Below, piece by piece: positions 54,614-64,000 of a DNA stretch of 64,000 nucleotides. This DNA is from Polyporus tsugae (taxonomy: Eukaryota; Basidiomycota; Agaricomycetes; Polyporales; Polyporaceae): NCBI GenBank assembly GCA_024305745.1, contig JAHRBS010000001.1, forward strand, positions 2,666,001-2,730,000, given 5' to 3'. The notes beneath the pieces are model-generated. The model was not told the DNA's origin. It ran no database searches and saw nothing but the letters and a program-made list of their open reading frames with translations. Each line of letters starts with the position of its first letter. Within the stretch, counting starts at the first letter, position 1. The translations under genes and the position numbers were made by a program.

Positions 54614-57600
54614 CTACTCCTCAAAGTACTCTGGCGGCGGCTCCAACCGCTCCGCCCGCATCTCCTGCATCACCCGCCGCAAGTTCTCCACCTCCGTCTT
54701 GAGCCCCAGCACGTCCGTTGGCGAGATCGAGTGCGCGCCCGAGCTTCCGGGCGAGAGCATATCCCTGCTCGACACCGAGCCTGTCTGCGAGCCCAGATTA
54801 GAAGACGTGGCGACTGACGGCGCGTAGTGGTGCGTCCTGTTCAGCGCCACCTCGCGCGCTTTCGACGACGGGGCCCTCGACGGCGGCACGGTGATCTCGT
54901 ACGCGTCAGACGCGTACGCCATATGAGTCATGCTCGGGTCCTGGTGCATGCCCATGTCGTCCGTTCCGACTCCGATTCCTGCGAAACCCGCCGTCGTGTC
55001 CGAGTGCGGGCTAACGGGGGTATAATCCGAGCCGTTTCCGGCGTAGAAGGAGGACTGGTGCATGGAGGGCGCCGTGGAGTTCTGGTAGTACGGCGTGAGC
55101 GAGGGGTAGTGCGGGCCCTGTACCATGACCTCGCCCTTGTCCGATTCTTCATACTGCTGTTTGCGCTTCTTGCGCAGAATGAAGAAGACGATGACGCCAA
55201 GGACGGCCAGCCCGCCGATCACACCACCCACGATCGCACCGATGTTGCTACTCGATCCCGATCCGCTGTTTTGTTCGCCCCCGGAAGCGGTGATGGGATC
55301 GGCAGAGATGGTCTTGTTGGGAACCCTGCGAGAGGTGATCATAATCGGAAACATCTGACCAGAGTTTTTAACTTACGTGAGTGCGAGATGTGAGAACGCG
55401 CCACCAAGTCCAGGGCTGCGAAAAACGTGTCGGCCATTGTAGCGCCACGAAAGTGTGGGAAACTACCATGCTCACCCAGCGTAACCATTCCTGGCGGTGC
55501 CCGTTGCGACGTTGTATCTCTCCGGAAACACCCCAGCTCCAACGGTCTGATTGAAGTTCGCATGGTTGTAGACGCCCTTGATCATGTTGTCCCGCACTGT
55601 GGTGTCTGACACGAACGCAGAGGTGAACAAGGTCCACGCTGGAGGGACCGAGGCGTCAGCTCACGTAGTTAGGGAGAAAATGAACCCGCACGGCTCACCC
55701 GTATTGCCATACGGTGTTGTACTGTCAATGGGCAACCCCCACTGGGGAGCCGTCGCCAACAGGCTGCCGAAGTATAGCGTCTGCATGTTGATGACCTGAA
55801 GCGATTTGAAAGATAATAAGTTATTGGCCAAACGGTTTGTTGTCAACTCGTAGCTTACCGACTGAGGCACGAAGTTTAGCCCAAGCATCTTATCGGCGAA
55901 GAGGTTGTACATCAATGACCAAGATTGCTGGTCGCCATAGCTCCCAAGCAAGCGCGACCCGCCCGAGGACGTCGCGAGCGACACCCATGAGCCAAGGAGG
56001 GCGGAAGCATTGTTCTGAAATCCTCATCCTATCGGTCAGCCTGTCCAAAACGCAAACCAAATACCATCTATGACTCACATTGTACTGCGTCCCGTCGGAG
56101 TCCTCGCCGACCGCACGCGAGATCTCAGCCATAGCCTTCACGCCGATGATGCCCTTGATAGCAAGGGTCGTCAGGTTCGCAGTAGTCTCTAGGTCCGTGG
56201 TATATCTAGGGAGCACTCATCAGTATAACCTTCGTTGATCGTCCACATAGTGCAAGACGTACTGGTGGCCGGGCCGCAGAGAGTTGCTGACGAGGTAGTC
56301 CGCCCATCGCTTCAACGTCCTGTACTGCAGACAAACAATTCGTCAGCATGGACACTAGGTCAACCGCGCCGCGCCGACGTACGTGTTGTGAGAGCAACGA
56401 CCCATCGCCCGACATCCTCGCGTGCGCGAGTAGCGTGATGAGCATATTGCCGGACTCTGAGGGAACGCAAAGTAAATGACCGATCGTGCAGCTCGAGGTG
56501 TGATTGAAGACGCTCACGTTCAATGCCTGCTTGGGCCACGGCACTGGGGCTAGACGTCGCGGGATATGTGTCGTCCCCAAGGTCCTTCGCTGCATATGCC
56601 TGACCCGTCAGACTGGCCTGGGTTTCCAGCAGCGGCTGTAGCAACGCGCCGCCGATCGACGCGTTCAGGTACATGAATGTCGGAAACGCCGCGTAGATGT
56701 GCTCCACAGGGTTTATGCGGCTATCAACGCCAATGAGCGCCACAGTTCACAACCAAACATCAGGCGCAAACGGGAATACGAACCGGTCCGTGCCGAGGTT
56801 CTTCATGAAGATCTTGACGTCGTCGGGGACGAGGTTCCCGTGCGAGTCCGTGCCAACAGTAATGTCCAGCGAGCTCATGGTCTGGCGCGTTGCGAGGGAG
56901 ACAATGTCCGAATACTGCGACGAGACCTTGGCCGCCGCGCTCATGATCTTCTGGTCAAGAGCGACCGCGCGGTCATGCGCTCCTGCATAGTCGCCCGTGA
57001 ACGCGTCAATCTGCGATGGCAAGCTCAGTTGGAATACCGACAGTGACCGGAAACACTCACCGCATCGCCAATGGCCTTGTATTGCGTCACGTAGTACGGC
57101 CTCCGCTGTTGGACCGCCCCAGTGGCCATAGTGTATGCGATCAAAGGGTCTCGGACGTATCCAACCGACCAGGTTACGGGAGAGGCGGTTGACTTGATCG
57201 TCCCGAGGTCTACCGCCAGCGCGAATACGGGGAAGGCTCTGTACAGCAGTATGCGTGAGCGGCAAAACCTAGCGTGCCGAAGCAAGCAACTTACGGCGAG
57301 ATCGACGAGGATGCAGTGGACTCGGCGTTCGTAAGGACGCCGTTCGTCTGGAACTCATTACGAGTGTTCGCGTCCATGTCTATTTGCCATGTGGTGCGAG
57401 ATTGCGACTGGGCCGACGTTTGAGCGGAAAGACCGGGGATACGGATAAAGGCTCGGGGAGAGGACTCACGGTAGAGATCGCGTAGTACACCTTCCCGTCC
57501 TGCGCCTGGTGCGCAACCTCCGTGTTTGGTTGGGGAATCTGCAATTGTATCTGATGGTAGATGGATTTCCCTGTGTTCACATTGCTCCACTTCACCAGAC

Positions 57601-58265
57601 TTGACCTATTCCCGGACGCCCACTCTGCAGATAGGTGTTATGAGTAACCTGTGGCTGAGGAGATGCGTCATGTTGTACCTGCACTAATATCAGAGTACAC
57701 CTGCACAGGATAGCTGTTTCCGTCAAGCGATTGAGCTTCCACAGACACGTAGGAGAACGGAATTGACTGCTTGACCCAGTCGTCGGGCTATTGGCGGCGT
57801 CGACCGTCATGTCATTTTGAAAAACAAGTCCACGCACCTCGATCGGAGTAAGGAAAGTGACAGTCACGTTCATCGGCCCCGCCCGCATGACGAAGATACT
57901 TCGTGTAGGCGTAATCTGAATGTTGGTGATGTTTGCGGCGGCGCCTGCCCCATCCTGTCCCATCCACTTGTACGTCACTCCGTTCACCCTGATCTTGCCT
58001 GACCAACCGAGAGTCTGTGCCCTCCGTTCCAGCGTATGTCGCTCTTGAAATTGAACAGAAGACTCACCGACAGGCTCCAGAAGACCGGCCAAGAATTGGA
58101 CAGGGGGTCGGAAGTGTTCAAGCTTTGATACCATACGCTCATGTACGGGGTCTTGACGGCGAGAGGGACGGCAGCGGGAAAGAGAGTCTGTACAGGGCCT
58201 TGCGCGAGGACGAGAGACGAGAAACCCAAGACAAATAGGAAGGACCATAGTGTAGACGGTAGCAT
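54614..58265 (-). CDS. Membrane-anchored glutaminase-like ectoenzyme, copy 1 (GtaA family)
   Basis: Sixteen exons (minus): 58265-58068, 58014-57838, 57787-57679, 57624-57470, 57407-57295, 57238-57061, 57010-56784, 56720-56518, 56456-56383, 56324-56263, 56205-56079, 56014-55859, 55795-55699, 55638-55476, 55415-55377, 55325-54614; 929 aa. Signal peptide 1-22. The extracellular part has the GtaA domain series (DUF5127, DUF4965, DUF1793): VWYQSLNTSDPLSNSWPVFW, ASPVTWSVGYVRDP, YYVTQYKAIGDA, NPVEHIYAAFPTFMYLNASI, SGNMLITLLAHARMSGDGSL, LKRWADYLVSNSL, LFADKMLGLNFVPQS. Fungal GtaA is a secreted glutaminase; activity here is inferred. Residues about 722-745 (NIGAIVGGVIGGLAVLGVIV...) are a transmembrane helix followed by RKKRK and a 180-residue Ser-rich cytosolic tail. 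Tandem with copy 2. Confidence 0.9.
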
Positions 58266-59891
58266 GGCGGGCAGGAGGGCGGAGCCCTGGCCACGGGAAG
58301 GGATGGAAGAGAGATGAGCACCGTACGGGCAATGGCGGGAAGCAAAAGCGAGACCCGTGCGGGAGATGGGCTTGCTGCGATCTCAGTTTAGGACTGGCAG
58401 ATCTGAGTACCCAGGTGGACCCAGCTGCAGCTGGCAGAGTTGGTTGATGGTCGACCCGCTCGGCCTCCCATTTGAGAGACTCCGATCAGGGCCGTCCGTC
58501 GCTCTTGGCAGAATTTTCCGACCATCTCAGAACGATAAACTGTCCACTGGCGATAATATCCTCGAGGTGACGTCGGATGTCAATAAGTGAAGCCCCCCTG
58601 CAACCTATGTACAGTAATATGTGTTTGGTAGTTCGCTCAATGAAAACGGCACGTACCGGTACCCATCAACGGCAAGTGGGAGCAAGGAACCCGTGACATA
58701 TGTAGCCAAGACCCAAGACATGGCAGGGAGAAATGAGCCATGTGCGCCCGCTGATGGTGGTTGCGTTCAAAATGCGGAAGCGTGGCGAGCCCGAGTCTAC
58801 TTATCTCGATCGCTACAGTATGATCTCCAGCACCAAACTGTTGGCGCCAGCAGTGGTGCCTTCCACTGCAGCCATGATCGAAATATTGACCATCGATATA
58901 TTCTCGTTCGCGAAGAGGAGTGGCTCTCGACTGTTTGTTTGTATGCTTGGGGTCTGGTATGAACCCGAATCTGTGACTATGAGTGAGGGGTCATTTCGGC
59001 GAGGTTCGCACCGTCACCTACCGTCACTTCTGAACTACTTATGTGTCGCTTTTGGCAGCCCAAACCGAACGTGTCCAATAAGTATACCAGTACTTACCCC
59101 AACTTAGCATATGCTCCTCGGCTGCACCCTCAAGTCGAGCGCATGCACTATTAGCAAGCACTAGTCTCGGCTCCAGACGTTCTACAGCTCCTCTCGCCAG
59201 GTGCACTCTCTTTGGCGCCAGAACGGATGGGAACGAGACTATGCAAGCACCCGTCATGGTTACATATGTCGAACTGGCGGACACGCGGACGTCTCGCTAC
59301 CGGCGGCGGCTACTTATTGGGATATTACGTCAGTATGATGGGACCGATCGTTCCTGAGGTACGTAAAGCAGCAGCTCAGGCTGTCGGTCTCGGAGTAAAC
59401 GTCGGGACGGACTCTTAGACTCCCCAATCTTGCGATGAAGGGGACGGATAGATTATAATCCAATGTACTGTTCATTGCGCCAGTACATTAGTGATGGCCA
59501 CCTGCTCGGTGTAAGAGGCTGGCTCATGTGGGGCATGGTAAGTATTACTACTAGGTAAGGGAACGTCCGAGACTCGTCCTATGACATATATCTACACAAT
59601 ACATGAACAAATCTTTGTCGTTACTGCGCTGGCGCGATAATCACTAGGTATCGCTGGCAAGGACGATCAGCGTTCCATGCCTGTAAGCATTCTGCAAGAA
59701 TGAACAGCGAAAGAGTGGCCTGGGGAGAAAACATAGAACCCAAGGTCAAACTATAGTAGGTTAGCATGCGCCACAGGAGCGCAAACGCAGATGGAAAAAT
59801 ACACAAGCGAACAAGGCTGAACACGACGAGTGTCCCTCCCAGTCGACATTACCCCGCTTCCCCTCCTCTCCCCCCCCACCGCGACCTATTC
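58266..59891. other. Spacer between the glutaminase-like copies, 1.63 kb
   Basis: The first 80 bp are the promoter of copy 1 and match DNA upstream of copy 2 (63901-63980). The last 445 bp are the duplicated 3' flank. The middle (about 58350-59440) is unique, with no gene or repeat recognised. Confidence 0.6.
59447..59891. repeat. 3'-flank copy 2 of the tandem duplication
   Basis: Partner of 54167-54613, same orientation and same distance to the stop codon of its gene. Confidence 0.75.
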
Positions 59892-62800
59892 TTACTCCTC
59901 GACGTACCCTGGTGGCGGCTCGAACCGCTCCGCCCGGATCTCCTGCATCACCCGCCGCAAGTTCTCTACCTCCGCCCTGAGCCCCAGCATGTCCCTCGGC
60001 GAGATCGGGCTCGTGCCCGAGCTCCCTGGGGACGGGAGGTCTCTGCTCGATGCGGAGGCCGTCTGCGAGCCGATATTAGACGACATCGCCACCGACGGCG
60101 CATAGTTGTGCGTCCTGTTCAGCGCCGCCTCGCGCGCCTTCGACAACGGGGCCTCCGGGCCGGTACTCTCGTACGCGTCCGACGCGTACGCCGTGGTCGT
60201 GCCCGATGGGTACGGGTCGTTCGCGCTCGGTCCCCGGTGCGCTGCCACGTCACCCGCTCCGACCCCCGCAAAGCCCGCCGTCGGGTCCGAGTCCGCGTTG
60301 ACGGGCACGGGCACATAGTCCGAGCCGTCTCCGGGGCGGTAGGATCCGTGCATGGAGCCGGTCGTGGAGTTCTGGTAGTACGGTGCGAGCGAAGAATGAT
60401 GCAGGGCCTGGTCTGCGACCTCGGCCTTCTCCGCTTCTTCTTCGTACTGTCGTCTGCGCCTCTTGCGGAGGACGAAGAGGACGACCACAGCGATACCAAC
60501 GATGGCCAGAGCGCCGATCACACCACCGACGATCGCGCCGATGTTGCTGCTACTCAATCTCGATCCCCCATTGTGCTGGCCCCCAGACCCGCCGGTCGAA
60601 TCGGTAGAAATGGTCTGGTTGGGAACACTGCGGGAGGTGATCAGGATGCCAAACTCCGCACAAGGATTATCAACTTACGTGAGTGCGAGGTGCGAGAACA
60701 CGCCGCCAAGTGCAGGTCTGGGAAGTACGTGTCAGCCATAGCAACACCACGGGAGCGCTGCAAACAACTATACTCACCCAGCAAACCCATTCTGCCCGGC
60801 GCCCGATGAGATGTCATATCGCTCCGGGAATACTCCAGACGTCTGGTTGAAGTTCGCATGGTTGTGGACGCGACTGACCAGGCTGTCCCGCACACTATTG
60901 TCTGACACATACGCAGACGCAAACAAGATCCATGCTGAAAAGATCGAATAGTCAGTCCACGGTCTAGGGGCGAAAAGAACTCGAACCGCTCACCCGCATT
61001 GCCGACCTGTCCGCTTGTACTGTCAATGGGCAAGCCCAGCTCCGAGGCCGTCGCTAACAGGCTGCTGAGGTACTGCGTCTGCTGGTCGATCGTCTGCAAA
61101 GCCGTGAATAACACGTCGGTCAATCGATCGACGTCGACCCATAGCTTACCGACTGGGGCACGAAGTTTAGCCCAAGTAGCTTGTCGGCGAACATATTGTA
61201 GAACAACGACCACGACTGCTGGTCGTCATAGTTTCCAAGCAAGCGCGACCCACTGGAGGACGCCGCGAGCGACAGCCACGAGCCAAGGAGCGACGAGGCT
61301 TGGCCCTGAAGTCCTCATCCTGTCGGTCAGAGGGCGCAAAACGCAAACCAACTTCATCTGAAACTCACGTCGTACTGCGTCGCATCCAGGTCTTCGCCGA
61401 CCGCACGCGCGATCTCAGCCATAGCCTTCACGCCGATGATGCCCTTGATGGCGATATTCGCCAACGCAGTAGTGGTCCCGTCCTGGTTTATCCTGACAGG
61501 CCCTCATCAGCACGACCCCTCCGTCCATCTCGCATCAGAGCAAGGCGTACTGGTTGTCAGACTTCACCGCGTTGCTGACAAGGTAGTCCGCCCATCGCTT
61601 TGTCGTGTTGTACTGCCAAAAAAACATCGTTGAGCACGCACCGAGTCAATCCCGCTTGCCTTAACTTACATATTGCGAGAGCAACGTCCCGTCGCCCGAT
61701 ATCCTCGCGTGCGCGAGCAGCGTGATAAGCATGTTTCCAGACTCTGACGAAACGCAAAGTAAACGGCTGGTCACGCAGCTCGAGGTGTGGATGGCACTCA
61801 CGCTCGACGCCCTGTTGAGGCACGGCACTAGGACCGGACACGGCGGGATATGCGCTGCCAATGTCCGCCGCCGCAGACGTCTGGTCCGTCAGACTGGCCT
61901 GGGATGCCATCAGCGGGTTCAGCAGCGCGCCGCCGATCGACGCGTTCAGGTACAGGAATGTCGGGAACGCCGCGTAGATGTGCTCCACAGGATTCACACG
62001 GCTGCGAAGGCAAGCAACCATCAGGGCTACGACGTACAAACACACAGAGGCACGCACCGGTCCGTGCCCAGGTTCTTCATGAAGATCATGATATCGCTCT
62101 GGACTACGTTCCCGCTCGAGTCGGTACCAACGGTAATGTCGAGCGCGCTCATGGTCTGACGCGTGGCAAGCGAGACGATGCCCGAGTACTGCGACGAGAC
62201 CTTGGCCGCCGCGCTCATGATCTTCTGGTCGAGAGCGACAGCGCGGTCGTGCGCGCCGGCGTAATCACCCGTGAACGCATCAATCTGCGATAGCAAGCTC
62301 AGTCTGAACGTCGAACGTGGCCAGAGACACAGCAATGGACACGCACCACATCGCCAGTGTTCGAGTAGTGCGTCACGTAGTACGGCCTCCGCTGCTGGAC
62401 CGCCCCAGTGGACGTGGTGTACGTGATGGAAGGGTCTCGGACGTATCCAACCGACCAGGTTACGGGAGAGGCGGTCGACTTGATCGTCCCGAGGTCTACC
62501 GCCAACGCGAATACGGGGAAGACTCTGTACCGCAGTATGCGTTAGCGGCGAAGCCCAGTGTGCCGAAGCAAGCAACTTACGGCGAGATGGACGAGAATGC
62601 AGTGGTCTCGGCGTTCGTAAGGACCCCGTTCGTCTGGAACTCATTACGGGTGTTCGCGTCCACATCTATTTGCCATGTGATGCGAGATTGCGACTGGGCC
62701 GACGTTTGAGCGGAAAGATCGGGAATGCGGATAGAGGCTCGGGGAGAGGACTCACGGTAGAGATCGCGTAGTACACCTTCCCGTCTTGCGCCATGTTGTA

Positions 62801-63900
62801 ATTCTCGGTGTTTTGTTGGGGATTCTGCAACTCTATTTCGTGATAGACGGATTTGCCTGTGTTCGTGTTACTCCAGCGGACCAAACTAGACCTATCGCCA
62901 GATGCCCACTCTGCAGACAAAAAGCGTCAACGAGTGGCCCGTAGTTTAGGAGACTATAACGCGTAGAGTGCACGTTTATTCGATATCTTCCCCGCGGCTA
63001 AGTGAATCCCCTCGGGCCCCTGCAGTGTATGTGTTTACCATGACCTACAGCTCCGGACAAGTCGCGCATCACCTTTCTGAGTGCGCTCGTCGCCGTCGTC
63101 GTCGGCCGACCTCAACAGCGGGGGAGCAGCGACATAACCGGCGCCAATGATATGGGGGCCGAGGACGAGCGACGGCGACGGCGACGATCACCAACTGGTA
63201 TGGGCCAGAAAGGAATAACTTACACCGTGGAGATATTATCGGAAGAAGGTAAAGTATCGAAGGTATAGGTATAGGAGACGCTCCAAGCCGCACCTGCAGT
63301 GATGTCGGAGTACACCTGCACGGGATAGCTGTTTCCGTCAAGGGACTCGGCTTCCACAGACACGTAGGAGAATGGGGTTGACTGCTTGACCCAGTCGTCC
63401 GGCTATTGGCATCGTCAGCCTGCTGAGATAGACGACATGCCATTTTGCAAAACAAAAATACGGACCTCGATCGGAGTAAGGAAAGTGACAGTCACGTTCA
63501 TCGGCCCCGCCTGCATGACGAAGATGCTTCGTGTGGGCGTGATCTGAATGTTCGTGACATTTGCGGCGGTGCCCGTCCCATCCGCGCCCAACCACTTGTA
63601 CGTTGTCCCGTTCACCCTAATCTTGCCTGCCCAACCCATGATCGCCTATGGCCTCCGTTCCAGCGTACACCATGTCTAACATAGGAAGAACGGAGGACTC
63701 ACCGACTGGCCCCAAAACAGAGGCCAAGAATTTGGCAGCGTACCGGAAGTGTTTAAGCTCTGATACCATACACTCATGTATGGGTGTTTGACGGCAAGTG
63801 GGATGCTGGCGGGAAAGATAGTCTGTACGGGGCCCTGCGCGCGGACGAGAGACAAGAAACCCGAGAGAAATAGGAAGGACCATAGTGTAGACGGTAGCAT
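59892..63900 (-). CDS. Membrane-anchored glutaminase-like ectoenzyme, copy 2 (GtaA family)
   Basis: Sixteen exons (minus): 63900-63703, 63645-63466, 63402-63294, 62910-62756, 62693-62581, 62524-62347, 62284-62058, 62001-61802, 61743-61670, 61612-61551, 61492-61369, 61305-61150, 61093-60994, 60934-60778, 60717-60679, 60627-59892; 935 aa. All 15 intron positions and phases equal those of copy 1; most exon lengths are identical, the rest differ by whole codons. Signal peptide MLPSTLWSFLFLSGFLSLVR. It keeps the same domain order and has a transmembrane helix (NIGAIVGGVIGALAIVGIAV) followed by RKRRRR and a Ser-rich tail ending in a conserved helix (MLGLRAEVENLRRVMQEIRA). Divergence from copy 1 is highest in the tail and near YRTLKRWADY/YNTTKRWADY. 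Intron 3 is 383 nt against 54 nt in copy 1. Confidence 0.9.
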
Positions 63901-64000
63901 GGCGGGCGAGAGAGTGGAGCCTTGGCCCAGGGGAGGGCCTGAAGAGAGAGGGACCAAGAAGATCGGTAAACGAGGATGGGGGAGGGAGAAGAAGGGGAGA
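63901..64000. promoter_or_regulatory. Promoter side of glutaminase-like copy 2 (runs off the window)
   Basis: Purine-rich on the plus strand, hence pyrimidine-rich upstream of the minus-strand start. It matches the DNA upstream of copy 1 for about 80 bp. No TATA box. Confidence 0.5.

Noticed and set aside
59766..60809. 347-aa plus-strand open frame
   Set aside because: Antisense to the last exons of glutaminase-like copy 2. It is Arg-rich shadow sequence, and the same kind of frame appears opposite copy 1.

Overview
The window is nuclear DNA from a filamentous basidiomycete, most likely an Agaricomycete and perhaps a polypore (inference). The evidence is dense short introns (mostly 48-65 nt), GC-rich codon use, and families typical of mushroom-forming fungi: F-box proteins, DUF6535, DUF6697, and DUF5127/DUF4965/DUF1793 glutaminase-like proteins. 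I reconstructed 22 protein-coding genes. In every case the summed exon lengths are a multiple of three and no internal stop remains. Twenty-one are complete and one (MDM31) runs off the left edge. No rRNA, tRNA or CRISPR was seen. Total predicted introns are about 150.

Layout. 1-3.8 kb: MDM31 (minus) and a SAM methyltransferase (plus). 4.1-9.9 kb: two tandem F-box proteins with the same ten-exon structure. 9.9-17.6 kb: an unassigned coding-like stretch, a secreted AhpD/CMD-like protein, a large DUF6697 protein and a BLI-3-like flavin-binding protein. 18.6-22.7 kb: a Ser/Pro-rich protein and an F-box/WD40 fusion. 22.7-24.9 kb: a repeat-rich stretch with a gene relic and a putative 1.36-kb terminal-inverted-repeat element just upstream of an epoxide hydrolase (24.9-26.6 kb). 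27.5-31 kb: a PH-domain coiled-coil protein.

31.3-50.5 kb is a compact, conserved block: ATP synthase delta (ATP16), a very large AlkB-type dioxygenase with zinc ribbons, TRM11, a ZSWIM7/SWS1-like protein, a CDCA7-type zinc-finger protein, TIM17, a U1-type zinc-finger splicing protein and DNA polymerase kappa. Several act on nucleic acids or genome maintenance. This block holds six apparent GC-AG introns, five of them forced by protein conservation.

50.9-53.8 kb: a DUF6535 membrane protein. 54.6-63.9 kb: two tandem 16-exon glutaminase-like ectoenzymes, each with a signal peptide, a C-terminal transmembrane helix and a cytosolic tail. The duplication includes the 3' and 5' flanks.

Most notable: the GC-AG intron cluster, the AlkB/zinc-ribbon architecture, the membrane-anchored glutaminase pair, the inverted-repeat element with an 11-bp tandem array, and a gene relic matching a gene 6 kb away.
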